Source: Streptomyces sp. 135 (lineage in GTDB: Bacteria; Actinomycetota; Actinomycetes; Streptomycetales; Streptomycetaceae). Taken from it: a DNA stretch of 64,000 bases. The DNA is taken from contig NZ_CP075691.1 of NCBI RefSeq assembly GCF_020026305.1, positions 7,068,001-7,132,000 of the forward strand, in the 5' to 3' direction. This document shows, in pieces, positions 16,924 to 25,331 of the stretch. A program made the position numbers and the translations under genes. The notes below the pieces were generated by a model. The model saw only the letters and a program-made list of their open reading frames with translations, ran no database searches and was not told where the DNA came from. Each line of letters starts with the position of its first letter. The first letter of the stretch is position 1.

Positions 16924-17832
16924 GTGTCGACGCTCGCCGCCCCCGCCACGCTCGCCCCGCGCAGCGCCTGGCGCACCGATCTGCCCGTACTGCTCGTCGC
17001 CGTGGTGTGGGGCGCCAGCTACCTCACCGCCAAGGGCATCACGACGACGCACACCGTCGTCGCCGTCCTCGTCCTGCGGTTCGCCGTGGTGCTGCCCCCG
17101 CTCGTGGTGACGGGGTGGCGGTCGCTGCGCGCGCTGACCGGCGCCCAGTGGCGCGGGGGCGGGATCCTCGGGCTGATCCTCGGCGGCATCTTCCTCTTGG
17201 AGACGTACGGGGTCGTCCACACCTCGGCGACCAACGCGGGCCTCATCATCAGTCTCACCATGATCTTCACGCCGCTCGCGGAGGCCGCCGTGCGGCGTAC
17301 CCGGCCGCCGCGCGCGTTCCTCGCGGCGGCCGGGCTCTCCGTGCTCGGCGTGGTCCTGCTGACCCAGGGCGGCGGCTTCACCCGGCCCTCGGCCGGTGAC
17401 CTGCTGATCCTCCTCGCGGCCCTCGCCCGCACGGTCCACGTCCTGGCCATGTCCCGCGTCAAGGCCGTGCGCGACGCCGACTCGCTCTCGCTCACCACGG
17501 TCCAACTCGGCGCCGCCGTCGCGGTGTTCGCCGTGCTCGCCGCCATGGGTACGGGGCGGTCGCCGTGGTCCGTCGCCGTGGGCTTCGGCGCGCGGGAGTG
17601 GGCGGGGCTGCTCTTCCTCTCCGTCTTCTGCACGCTCTTCGCCTTCTACGTGCAGATGTGGGCGGTACGCAGGACCTCGCCCTCCCGGGTCAGCCTGCTG
17701 CTCGGCACGGAACCGCTGTGGGCCGCGGCGGCCGGCATCGCCCTCGGCGGTGAACGGCTGGGCGCGGCCGGGGTATTGGGCGGGGCGCTGGTCCTCGTCG
17801 GGACCAGCTGGGGGCGCGCGGCCCTGCGGTGA
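16924..17832 (+). CDS. EamA/DMT-superfamily transporter
   Basis: 302 residues with ten hydrophobic segments in two EamA repeats. The first starts DLPVLLVAVVWGASYLTAKG with the usual TSATNAGLI loop. The second starts SAGDLLILLAALARTVHVLAM and ends with LLLGTEPLWAAAAGIAL and LGAAGVLGGALVLVG. DMT transporters export amino acids, nucleosides or drugs; the substrate here is unknown. The start is a GTG at 16924. It stands between single-gene units. Confidence 0.88.
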   Translation: MSTLAAPATLAPRSAWRTDLPVLLVAVVWGASYLTAKGITTTHTVVAVLVLRFAVVLPPLVVTGWRSLRALTGAQWRGGGILGLILGGIFLLETYGVVHTSATNAGLIISLTMIFTPLAEAAVRRTRPPRAFLAAAGLSVLGVVLLTQGGGFTRPSAGDLLILLAALARTVHVLAMSRVKAVRDADSLSLTTVQLGAAVAVFAVLAAMGTGRSPWSVAVGFGAREWAGLLFLSVFCTLFAFYVQMWAVRRTSPSRVSLLLGTEPLWAAAAGIALGGERLGAAGVLGGALVLVGTSWGRAALR

Positions 17833-17918
17833 ACGGTCGGCCGGGGAAGGTTAACTCGCGGAGAATTTCGCGCACTTGACGTTGACACGCCAACCTCTAC
17901 GCGCGTCACACTGGTCCC

Positions 17919-18338
17919 ATGCGAATCCCCCCACGAATGCTCGGTGTCACCGCCCTCGCCGCCGCCCTCCTCTTCGGCGGCCCCGTCGCCGCGTCCGCGA
18001 GCGCGGCCCCCGCCACCCCCGTCGCCTCCGCGTCGTCGTACTCCGTGACCGCGGTCGGCGACATCTGCTACTCCGCGCTGCCCTCCCAGGCGCACGACAC
18101 CCTCGACCTGATCGAGGCGGGCGGCCCCTACCCGTACCCGCAGGACGGCACCGTCTTCCAGAACCGCGAGGGTGAACTGCCGCGGCAGAGCTCCGGCTAC
18201 TACCACGAGTACACGGTCGTCACGCCGGGCTCCGACGACCGCGGCGCCCGCCGCATCGTCACCGGCGAGAAGAGCCAGGAGGACTACTACACCGCCGACC
18301 ACTACGCCTCGTTCGACCTGGTGGACTACGGCTGCTGA
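17919..18338 (+). CDS. Secreted guanyl-specific ribonuclease (RNase Sa family)
   Basis: 139 residues. A Sec signal peptide (RIPPRMLGVTALAAALLFGG, cleavage near ASA) precedes a ~96-residue mature enzyme. The mature part matches RNase Sa from memory: ICYSALPSQAHDTL, GPYPYPQDGTVFQNRE, YYHEYTVVTPG, RRIVTGEKSQEDYYTADHY. The catalytic Glu (YYHEYTV), Arg (GARRIV) and His (DHYASF) are all present. So are the two Cys that form the single disulphide (DICYS and the terminal DYGC). No barstar-like inhibitor gene lies beside it. RNase Sa enzymes are exported, so self-damage is avoided by secretion (family knowledge). Confidence 0.96.
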   Translation: MRIPPRMLGVTALAAALLFGGPVAASASAAPATPVASASSYSVTAVGDICYSALPSQAHDTLDLIEAGGPYPYPQDGTVFQNREGELPRQSSGYYHEYTVVTPGSDDRGARRIVTGEKSQEDYYTADHYASFDLVDYGC

Positions 18339-18360
18339 GGCCCGGCGACACGGCGCGCGG

Positions 18361-18567
18361 TCAGCCCGCCTTCCCGCTCTCCGCGGCGGCGAACAGCGCG
18401 ACCGCCAGCACGATCATGGTGATGCTCGCGTACAGCTCGTAACTCTCCAGAATGCCGAAGCGCCTCAGCAGGCCCCAGCCGTACCGCTCGTCGGTGAGGT
18501 CGTGGACCACGCCGCCGGCGCCTTGGACCAGCAGGAGAAAACCGAGAAATTCCAGAAGCCGCTTCAT
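18361..18567 (-). CDS. Small membrane protein, unknown function
   Basis: 68 residues with two hydrophobic helices (LLEFLGFLLLVQGAGGVV and YASITMIVLAVALFAAA) separated by a basic loop (RYGWGLLRRFG). Codon use fits coding sequence. The ATG at 18567 is followed by a basic MKR start. Convergent with the RNase gene (23 bp). No family recognised. Confidence 0.7.
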   Translation of the reverse strand: MKRLLEFLGFLLLVQGAGGVVHDLTDERYGWGLLRRFGILESYELYASITMIVLAVALFAAAESGKAG

Positions 18568-18736
18568 GGCCGAGATCCTCGCCCCGCGTCTTGCCCCCGC
18601 GCATCGGCCGCGGGGCGAGGATCCGCCCGGCGGCCGGGTCCGAAAGTCGGGGACCGCCGCGACTTTGGTCGACGATCACGCGCCGGGGCCGTGCACGGCC
18701 GTCCCCGGCCGCCGTCGCTGCGTAGATTTGTCGGCC

Positions 18737-19972
18737 ATGAGCGGTACTGACCCCACGCGGCACCCCGGGAGGCCCTGGGCGCTGCCCTCCACCATCGCCC
18801 GCGAGTTCGACCCCGGCGGGGCGGGGCGCCGGGGGCGGCGGACCGTACGCGACTGGTTCGCCGACTTCTCCTGCTTCGCCGCGGCCGTCCTCCTCGGGAT
18901 GGCCGGCGCCGACGCCATCAGCGCCAACCCACACGTCTCCGAGGACCTCGCCGACCTCGACCAGGTCGTCGGGGCGCTGGCCTGCGCCGCGGTCTGGCTG
19001 CGCAGACGGTGGCCGCTCGGTCTCGCCGTCGCCATGGTGCCGGTCGCCCTGGTCTCCGACACGGGAGGCGGCGCGGCGGCCGTCGCCCTGTTCACCCTCG
19101 CCGTGCACCGGCCCTTCCGCTACGTCGCCTGGGTCGGCGCCGCCTCGATCGCGATGATCCCCTTCGCGTACTGGATGCGCCCGGACCCCGAGATGCCGTA
19201 CGGGGTGTCGCTCGCCTTCGGGGTGCTGATCTCCCTGACGGTCATCGGCTGGGGCATGTTCGTACGCTCCCGCCGCGAGCTGCTGCTCAGCCTGCACGAC
19301 CGGGCTCTGCGCGCCGAGAACGAGGCATCCCTCCGCGCCGAACAGGCCCAGCGGCTCGCCCGCGAGGCCATCGCCCGCGAGATGCACGACGTCCTCGCGC
19401 ACCGCCTCACCCTGCTCAGCGTCCACGCGGGCGCCCTGGAGTTCCGCCCCGACGCGCCCCGCCCGGAGATCGTCCGCGCGGCGGGCGTCATCCGGGAGAG
19501 CGCCCACGAGGCCCTCCAGGACCTGCGCCAGGTGATCGGCGTCCTGCGCGGCGGCGACACCGACGGCCCGGGCCGCCCGCAGCCCACGCTCGCCGCCCTC
19601 GACGCGCTGGTCGCCGAGTGCCGCGCGGCGGGCATGAAGGTCGTCCTCGACAGCCGCGTCACGGACCCCGACGCCGTGCCCGCCGCCCTCGGCCGCACCG
19701 CGTACCGCATCGCGCAGGAAGCCCTGACCAACGCCCGCAAGCACGCCCCCGGCGCCGAGGTCACCGTCACCGTCACGGGCGCGCCCGGCGAAGGCCTGAC
19801 GATGACCGTGCGCAATCCCGCGCCGCCCGGCGACGTACCGAAGGTCCCCGGCTCCGGGCAGGGCCTCATCGGCCTCGCCGAACGCGCCTCGCTCGCGGGC
19901 GGCAGGCTCGGTCACCACGCCCTGCCCGGCGGCGGATTCCACCTGGAGGCCTGGCTACCGTGGGCGCCATGA
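18737..19972 (+). CDS. NarL-type sensor histidine kinase
   Basis: 411 residues. The N-terminal cytoplasmic segment is followed by ~5 membrane helices (FAAAVLLGMAG to SLAFGVLISLTVIGWGMFV), then a short coiled coil. The HisKA_3 helix has the phospho-His in AIAREMHDVLAHRL, and the HATPase_c domain has EALTNARKHAPGA and GQGLIGLAERA. The D box is weak: where DDG is expected the sequence reads RNPAPPGD, so ATP binding may differ, although the G2 box is normal. I chose the ATG at 18737 because it is the first start after low-quality upstream codons. The stop overlaps the regulator start. Confidence 0.9.
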   Translation: MSGTDPTRHPGRPWALPSTIAREFDPGGAGRRGRRTVRDWFADFSCFAAAVLLGMAGADAISANPHVSEDLADLDQVVGALACAAVWLRRRWPLGLAVAMVPVALVSDTGGGAAAVALFTLAVHRPFRYVAWVGAASIAMIPFAYWMRPDPEMPYGVSLAFGVLISLTVIGWGMFVRSRRELLLSLHDRALRAENEASLRAEQAQRLAREAIAREMHDVLAHRLTLLSVHAGALEFRPDAPRPEIVRAAGVIRESAHEALQDLRQVIGVLRGGDTDGPGRPQPTLAALDALVAECRAAGMKVVLDSRVTDPDAVPAALGRTAYRIAQEALTNARKHAPGAEVTVTVTGAPGEGLTMTVRNPAPPGDVPKVPGSGQGLIGLAERASLAGGRLGHHALPGGGFHLEAWLPWAP

Positions 19973-20640
19973 AACCGATCAGGCTGCTCCTCGTCGACGA
20001 CGACCCGCTGGTGCGCGCCGGGCTCTCCTTCATGCTCGGCGGCGCGGACGACATCGAGATCGTCGGCGAGGCGGGCGACGGCACCGAGGTCGCCCCGCTG
20101 GTCGGTGAAGTCCGGCCCGACGTCGTCCTGATGGACATCCGCATGCCGACGATGGACGGGCTCGCCGCCACGGAGGCGCTGCGCAAGCGCCCCGGCGCCC
20201 CCGAGGTCATCGTCCTGACCACCTTCCACGCCGACGAACAGGTGCTGCGGGCCCTGCGGGTGGGCGCGGCCGGTTTCGTCCTGAAGGACACGGCGCCCGC
20301 GCAGATCGTCGCGGCGGTCCGCGCGGTCGCCGCGGGCGAGCCGGTCCTCTCCCCGACGGTCACCCGGCAGCTGATCTCGCAGGTGAGGAGCGACGACCCC
20401 CAACTGGACCGCAGGCGCCGGGCGTTGGCGCGGCTAGACCTGCTCGGCGAGCGCGAGCGCGAGGTCGCCGTGGCGGTGGGCCGGGGCGGCTCGAACGCGG
20501 ACATCGCGGCCCAGCTGTTCCTGAGTGTCGCGACGGTCAAGGCCCATGTCTCCCGCATCCTCACGAAGCTGGACCTCAACAACCGGGTGCAGATCGCCCT
20601 GTTGGCGCATGACGCGGGGTTGCTGGACGGGGAGGGCTGA
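19969..20640 (+). CDS. NarL/FixJ-family response regulator
   Basis: 223 residues. The receiver starts IRLLLVDDDPLVRAGL, has the phospho-Asp in VVLMDIRMPTMDGL, Thr in VIVLTTFHADEQ and Lys in FVLKDTAPA. The LuxR HTH has LGEREREVAVAVGRGGSN and SVATVKAHVSRILTKLDL. The ATG overlaps the kinase stop (ATGA), giving strict coupling. The target genes are not obvious; no transporter is adjacent. Confidence 0.94.
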   Translation: MKPIRLLLVDDDPLVRAGLSFMLGGADDIEIVGEAGDGTEVAPLVGEVRPDVVLMDIRMPTMDGLAATEALRKRPGAPEVIVLTTFHADEQVLRALRVGAAGFVLKDTAPAQIVAAVRAVAAGEPVLSPTVTRQLISQVRSDDPQLDRRRRALARLDLLGEREREVAVAVGRGGSNADIAAQLFLSVATVKAHVSRILTKLDLNNRVQIALLAHDAGLLDGEG

Positions 20641-20710
20641 GGGCGGGGTGGCTGGGGGCTGAGGAGGGGCTCCCTCGCCGGGCGGCCGGTGACGGTGGTA
20701 ATAGTCCTGC

Positions 20711-21148
20711 ATGACTGAGACACCGTCCGAGCCCATCGACCTCGCCATGGCCCAGAAAGTCCTGGACGCCCAGCCGTTCAGCCGGCTCGTGCGGGCGCGC
20801 ATCACGCGGTTCGGCGAGGGCGCCGCCACCCTGGAGATCGGCGCCCGCGAGGAGTTGCGGCAGCAGAACGGCTTCCTGCACGGCGGCGTCCTCGCCTACG
20901 CCGCCGACAACAGCATCACGTTCGCCGCGGGCACCACCCTCGGCCCGGCCGTGCTGACCTCCGGGTTCTCCATCCAGTACGTCCGCCCGGCGACCGGGGC
21001 CAAGCTCGTCGCCCACGCCGTCGTCGTACACACGGGCCGACGCCAGGCGGTGGTCCGGTGCGAGCTGTTCAGCGAGAGCGAAGAGGGCGGCGAGGACGCG
21101 CGGACCCTGTGTGCCATCGCCCAGGGGACCGTGCTCTCCACGGCTTGA
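20711..21148 (+). CDS. PaaI-family hotdog thioesterase
   Basis: 145 residues. The hotdog signature is QQNGFLHGGVLAYAADNS, with the strands SGFSIQYVRPATG and GRRQAVVRCELF. The length and the HGG-x-xxxxDN pattern fit acyl-CoA thioesterases of the PaaI/YbgC-like group. ATG start 70 bp after the response-regulator stop, so possibly co-transcribed, but a separate promoter is equally likely. Substrate unknown. Confidence 0.88.
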   Translation: MTETPSEPIDLAMAQKVLDAQPFSRLVRARITRFGEGAATLEIGAREELRQQNGFLHGGVLAYAADNSITFAAGTTLGPAVLTSGFSIQYVRPATGAKLVAHAVVVHTGRRQAVVRCELFSESEEGGEDARTLCAIAQGTVLSTA

Positions 21149-21163
21149 CGGCAAGGCGGTGCC

Positions 21164-22168
21164 TCACCCCGTGGCGATCTCCGTCATCGCCACCGGCCGC
21201 CGCTCCCGCCGCGACTGTTCGCACGCCTCCGCGATCCGCAGCGCGTGCAGCGCCTCGCGGCCGTCGCAGGGGTTCGCACGCTCCCCTCGTACGACCTCGA
21301 CGAAGGCGGCGAGCTCCGCCTCGTACGCGAGGGCGAAGCGCTCCAGGAAGCCGGGCCACGGCTTGTCCGGCGCGGGCGGGCCCGCCGGTTCGGCGGAGGT
21401 CAGGGGCGTGCGGTCGTCCAGGCCGACCGCCAACTGGTCCAGCTCACCGGCGAGTTCCATGCGTACGTCGTAGCCCGCGCCGTTGAGCCGGGTCGCCGTC
21501 GCCGTGGCGAGCGTGCCGTCGTCGAGGGTGAGGACCGCCGCCGCGGTGTCCACGTCGCCCGCCTCGCGGAACATCGCGGGGCCCGCGTCGGAGCCGGTCG
21601 CGTACACCTGCGTCACCTCGCGCCCCGTCACCCAGCGCAGCACGTCGAAGTCATGGACCAGGCAGTCGCGGTAGAGGCCGCCGGACAGCGGCAGGTACGC
21701 GGCCGGGGGCGGCGCCGGGTCCGAGGTGATCGCGCGCACGGTGTGCAGCCGCCCGAGCCGGCCCGCCCGCACCGCCTCGCGCGCCTTCGCGTACCCCGCG
21801 TCGAAGCGCCGCTGGAAGCCGAGCTGGAGCACCGTGCCCGCGGCCTCGACCTCGGCGAGCGCGGCCAGCGTGCCCGGCAGGTCGAGCGCGATGGGCTTCT
21901 CGCAGAACACCGGGAGCCCGGCCCGCGCCGCCCGGCCGATCAGCTCGGCGTGGGCCGCGGTCGCCGCCGTGATCACCACGGCGTCCACCCCGATGGTGAA
22001 GACGTCGTCCACCGAGGGCGCGGGCACCGCCCCGGTCCGCGCGGCGAGTCCGGCCGCCCGCACCGGGTCCGCGTCGGCGACGACGAGCGACGTGACGTCG
22101 GGGTGACGGCTCAGGGCCGCCGAGTGAAATGTGCCGATACGGCCCGTTCCGATCAGTCCGATGCGCAT
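21164..22168 (-). CDS. Gfo/Idh/MocA-family dehydrogenase (inositol 2-dehydrogenase-like)
   Basis: 334 residues. N-terminal Rossmann fold RIGLIGTGRIGTFHSAAL, the EKP motif in LPVFCEKPIALDL, and the C-terminal substrate domain with LGFQRRFDAGYAKAREAV and DCLVHDFDVLRWVTG (the catalytic Asp/His loop). This arrangement is typical of myo-inositol or related polyol dehydrogenases. The ATG at 22168 has GGAGGG eight bases upstream. It is divergent from a GntR/UTRA regulator, across an intergenic region with two dyads. Polyol oxidation is the likely role; inositol specifically is inference. Confidence 0.85.
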   Translation of the reverse strand: MRIGLIGTGRIGTFHSAALSRHPDVTSLVVADADPVRAAGLAARTGAVPAPSVDDVFTIGVDAVVITAATAAHAELIGRAARAGLPVFCEKPIALDLPGTLAALAEVEAAGTVLQLGFQRRFDAGYAKAREAVRAGRLGRLHTVRAITSDPAPPPAAYLPLSGGLYRDCLVHDFDVLRWVTGREVTQVYATGSDAGPAMFREAGDVDTAAAVLTLDDGTLATATATRLNGAGYDVRMELAGELDQLAVGLDDRTPLTSAEPAGPPAPDKPWPGFLERFALAYEAELAAFVEVVRGERANPCDGREALHALRIAEACEQSRRERRPVAMTEIATG

Positions 22169-22208
22169 GGGACCACCCTCCTCACAGCCGCCCCGCCCTG
22201 TCAATCCT

Positions 22209-22236
22209 TTGTCAGGACAATCGAACTGTCCGGACA
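22209..22236. promoter_or_regulatory. Paired dyads, candidate operator of the GntR regulator
   Basis: TTGTCAGGACAA (22209-22220) and TGTCCGGACA (22227-22236) share TGTC/GACA arms and have centres about 17 bp apart, near two helical turns. They lie between the divergent dehydrogenase and GntR genes, upstream of both starts. HutC/UTRA regulators usually bind GT-N-AC-type palindromes, which both contain. Confidence 0.65.
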
Positions 22237-22286
22237 ACAGAACTTCAGAACTTCCCGTCATCATCTCCCGGGACTACGCTCGGCCT

Positions 22287-23078
22287 GTGTCCAAACCAGT
22301 CGCCAGATCAGCTCAGGGCGGTCGGGCCGACGACCCCACCGTGCCCCTCCGGCTCGGCGTCGACCGCAGCAGCCCGGTCCCGCTCTACTTCCAGCTCGCC
22401 CAGCAACTGGAAGCGGCGATCGAGCGCGGCGCCCTGACCCCGGGCAGCCTCCTCGGCAACGAGATCGACCTGGCGGGACGGCTCGGCCTCTCCCGGCCCA
22501 CCGTCCGCCAGGCCATCCAGTCCCTCGTCGACAAAGGGCTGCTCGTACGGCGCCGGGGCGTCGGCACGCAGGTCGTGCACAGCCAGGTCAAGCGCCCCCT
22601 TGAGCTCAGCAGCCTCTACGACGACCTGGAGGCGGCGGGCCAGCGACCCGAGACCCGCGTCCTGCGCAACACCGTCGAGCCCGCGTCCGCCGAGGTGGCC
22701 GCGGCCCTCGCGGTGGCCGAGGGCGAAGAGGTGCACCGCGTCGAGCGGCTGCGCCTGGCCCACGGCGAGCCCATGGCGTACCTCGTCAACCACCTGCCGA
22801 CCGGCCTCCTCGACCTCGACACCGAGCGCCTCGAGGCCACCGGCCTCTACCGCCTGATGCGCGCCACCGGCCTGACCCTGCACAGCGCGCGGCAGTCCGT
22901 CGGCGCCCGCGCCGCCACCGAGGAGGAGGCCGGGCGCCTCGCCGAACCGCCGGGCGCCCCGCTGCTCACCATGCGCCGCACGACGTTCGACGACACGGGA
23001 CGCGCGGTGGAGTTCGGCGCGCACGTCTACCGGGCGTCGCGCTACTCCTTCGAGTTCCAGCTCCTCGTACGGCCGTAG
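22287..23078 (+). CDS. GntR-family regulator with UTRA sensor domain
   Basis: 263 residues. The winged helix spans about 22-90 (PVPLYFQLAQQLEAAIERGAL, GNEIDLAGRLGLSRPTVRQAI, LLVRRRGVGTQVV). The UTRA domain follows to the C-terminus (ELSSLYDDLEAAGQRP, VHRVERLRLAHGEPMAYLVN, SVGARAATEEEAGRL, RASRYSFEFQLLV). I took the GTG at 22287. It sits between the dehydrogenase and the importer operon with candidate sites in front of both, so it probably represses both until a sugar (or sugar-phosphate) binds. Confidence 0.92.
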   Translation: MSKPVARSAQGGRADDPTVPLRLGVDRSSPVPLYFQLAQQLEAAIERGALTPGSLLGNEIDLAGRLGLSRPTVRQAIQSLVDKGLLVRRRGVGTQVVHSQVKRPLELSSLYDDLEAAGQRPETRVLRNTVEPASAEVAAALAVAEGEEVHRVERLRLAHGEPMAYLVNHLPTGLLDLDTERLEATGLYRLMRATGLTLHSARQSVGARAATEEEAGRLAEPPGAPLLTMRRTTFDDTGRAVEFGAHVYRASRYSFEFQLLVRP

Positions 23079-23095
23079 GCATGTCCCGCGCGGTC

Positions 23096-23111
23096 GTCAG
23101 AATGTTCTGAC
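23096..23111. promoter_or_regulatory. Inverted repeat upstream of the importer operon
   Basis: GTCAGAATGTTCTGAC has 7-bp perfect arms around a 2-base centre, 8 bp upstream of a candidate -35 element. It resembles the dyads at 22209-22236 in its outer GTC/GAC but not in its core, so it may be the same regulator or a second one. Confidence 0.6.
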
Positions 23112-23118
23112 AAAGCCA

Positions 23119-23148
23119 TTGACGCTGCCACGCGCCCGCCGCTAGAAC
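23119..23148 (+). promoter_or_regulatory. Candidate promoter of the sugar ABC importer operon
   Basis: TTGACG (23119-23124) and TAGAAC (23143-23148) with an 18-base spacer. It resembles the principal sigma-factor consensus, and is the only good match between the GntR stop and the lipoprotein start at 23254. The dyad at 23096-23111 lies directly upstream. Confidence 0.55.
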
Positions 23149-23253
23149 TCCCCCAACCGCGCTCGGGCGATCCGCGTGGTCGATACTTGGGCGGCTGGGG
23201 CCGGGGATCCGGACCGGCCGCACGGAGCAGCAGAGCTAGAAGGGCACGGCGTC

Positions 23254-24273
23254 GTGACTAGGGTGAAGACAGGGGTACGCGCGGTGGGCGCCGTGTTGGT
23301 GGCGGTGCTCGGTGTGACCGCGGGGCTGACCGGATGCAGCAGCACCGGCGGCAAGCGCGCGGAGGACGCCCGCAAGGCGGCAGCGGCGGGCGGCAGGGCC
23401 GCGGTGGACACGCCGCGCTGGACCTTCGGCATGGTCACGCACTCCGGTGACGGCGACACCTTCTGGGACATCGTGCGCAGCGGCGCCAAGCAGGCCGCGG
23501 TCAAGGACAACATCAAGTTCCTGTACGCCCACGACGACGAGGCCCAGCAGCAGGCCCAGCTCGTCGACTCGTACATCGACAAGAAGGTCGACGGGATCAT
23601 CGTCACGCTGGCCAAGCCCGACGCGATGAAGGGCGCCCTGGCCCGCGCGGAGAAGGCCGGTATCCCGGTGATCACGGTGAACTCCGGATCGGCGGAGTCC
23701 AAGAAGTTCGGCGCGCTCACCCACATCGGCCAGGACGAGACGATCGCGGGCGAGGCCGTCGGCGAGGAACTCAACAAGCGCGGCAAGAAGAAGGCGCTGT
23801 GCATCCTGCACGAGCAGGGCAACGTCGGCCATGAGCAGCGCTGCGAGGGCGCCAAGAAGACTTTCGACGGCACGATGCAGAACCTGTACGTGACCGGCAC
23901 CAACATGCCGGACGTCCAGTCCTCCATCGAGGCCCGCCTCCAGACCGACAAGTCGATCGACGCCGTCGTCACCCTCGGCGCGCCCTTCGCGGACACCGCA
24001 GTGAAGGCCGCGGACAGCGCGGGCAGCAAGGCCGAGGTCGACACGTTCGACCTCAACGAGAAGGTCGCCGCCGGCCTGAAGTCCGGCGACCTCGGCTTCG
24101 CCGTCGACCAGCAGCCCTACCTCCAGGGCTACCAGGCCGTCGACCTGCTCTGGCTGTACAAGTACAACGCCGATGTGCTCGGCGGCGGCCGGCCCGTCCT
24201 GACCGGGCCCCAGATCATCACCAAGGACCAGGCCGCCGAGCTCGAGGAATACGCGAAGCGAGGGACCCGATGA
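23254..24273 (+). CDS. Sugar ABC transporter substrate-binding lipoprotein
   Basis: 339 residues. The lipoprotein signal ends in LTGCSS (lipid-modified Cys at ~28). The periplasmic-binding type 1 fold follows (Peripla_BP_4): WTFGMVTHSGDGDTFWDIVRSG, DGIIVTLAKPDAMKGALARAEKAGIPVITVNSG, HIGQDETIAGEAVGEEL, IDAVVTLGAPF, and the C-terminal QQPYLQGYQAVDLLWLY. That is the ribose/xylose/inositol class. I chose the GTG at 23254 since it gives a normal Sec/lipobox signal. First gene of an overlapping three-gene importer. Confidence 0.93.
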   Translation: MTRVKTGVRAVGAVLVAVLGVTAGLTGCSSTGGKRAEDARKAAAAGGRAAVDTPRWTFGMVTHSGDGDTFWDIVRSGAKQAAVKDNIKFLYAHDDEAQQQAQLVDSYIDKKVDGIIVTLAKPDAMKGALARAEKAGIPVITVNSGSAESKKFGALTHIGQDETIAGEAVGEELNKRGKKKALCILHEQGNVGHEQRCEGAKKTFDGTMQNLYVTGTNMPDVQSSIEARLQTDKSIDAVVTLGAPFADTAVKAADSAGSKAEVDTFDLNEKVAAGLKSGDLGFAVDQQPYLQGYQAVDLLWLYKYNADVLGGGRPVLTGPQIITKDQAAELEEYAKRGTR

Positions 24274-25331
24274 CCGCCCCGGCTCCGGCCCCGTCCCCGG
24301 CTCCGGACACCAAGAGCGACGAGCGCCTCCTGAAGACCTCGCCGCTGAAGAGGCTGCTCGGCCGCCCCGAGCTCGGCTCCGTCGTCGGCGCCGTCGCCGT
24401 CTTCGTCTTCTTCTCGATCGTCGCGGACAGCTTCCTCCAGGCCACCAGCCTCGCCACGGTGCTGTACGCCGCCTCGACCCTCGGCATCATGGCGGTGCCG
24501 GTGGCGCTGCTGATGATCGGCGGCGAGTTCGACCTCTCGGCAGGCGTCCTGGTGACGACGTCCGCGCTGATCTCCTCGATGTTCAGCTACCAGATGACGG
24601 CGAACGTCTGGGTCGGCGTGCTCGTCTCGCTCGTCGTCACCCTCGCGGTCGGCGTCTTCAACGGCGTCATGCTGACCCGCACCGACCCGCCGAGCTTCAT
24701 CATCACGCTCGGTACGTTCCTGATGCTGACCGGCATGAACCTCGGCTTCACCAAGCTGATCAGCGGCACGGTCTCCACGAAGTCGATCGCCGACATGGAG
24801 GGCTTCACCTCCGCCAAGGACGTCTTCGCCTCCACGATCACCATCGGCGGCGTCGACTTCAAGATCACCATCGTCTGGTGGCTCGCCCTGATCGTGGTCG
24901 CCACCTGGATCCTGCTGCGCACCCGCGTCGGCAACTGGATCTTCGCGGTCGGCGGCGGCGAGGACGCGGCCCGCGCGGTCGGCGTCCCGGTCGCCGCCAC
25001 CAAGATCGGCCTCTACATGGGCGTCGCCTTCGGCGCCTGGATCTCCGGCCAGCACCTGCTGTTCAGTTACGACACCGTGCAGTCCGGCGAGGGCGTCGGC
25101 AACGAACTGATCTACATCGTCGCGGCCGTCATCGGCGGCTGCCTCATCACCGGTGGCTACGGCTCCGCGGTCGGCGCGGCCGTCGGCGCGCTGATCTTCG
25201 GCATGGTCAGCAAGGGCATCGTCTTCGCCGAGTGGGACTCCGACTGGTTCAAGTTCTTCCTCGGCGTGATGCTGCTCCTGGCCACCCTGCTCAACCACTG
25301 GGTCCGCAAGCGGGCGGAGGCGACGAAGTGA
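24270..25331 (+). CDS. Sugar ABC transporter permease (RbsC/BPD_transp_2 type)
   Basis: 353 residues with about 9-10 hydrophobic segments. Family marks are IMAVPVALLMIGGEFDLSAGVLV, FIITLGTFLMLTGMNL, and the C-terminal GNELIYIVAAVIGGCLITGGYGSAVGAAVGALIFGMV. The ATG overlaps the lipoprotein stop and its own stop overlaps the ATPase start (GTGA). The cytoplasmic N-terminus is an Ala/Pro-rich linker. Functions as the membrane channel of the importer. Confidence 0.94.
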   Translation: MTAPAPAPSPAPDTKSDERLLKTSPLKRLLGRPELGSVVGAVAVFVFFSIVADSFLQATSLATVLYAASTLGIMAVPVALLMIGGEFDLSAGVLVTTSALISSMFSYQMTANVWVGVLVSLVVTLAVGVFNGVMLTRTDPPSFIITLGTFLMLTGMNLGFTKLISGTVSTKSIADMEGFTSAKDVFASTITIGGVDFKITIVWWLALIVVATWILLRTRVGNWIFAVGGGEDAARAVGVPVAATKIGLYMGVAFGAWISGQHLLFSYDTVQSGEGVGNELIYIVAAVIGGCLITGGYGSAVGAAVGALIFGMVSKGIVFAEWDSDWFKFFLGVMLLLATLLNHWVRKRAEATK

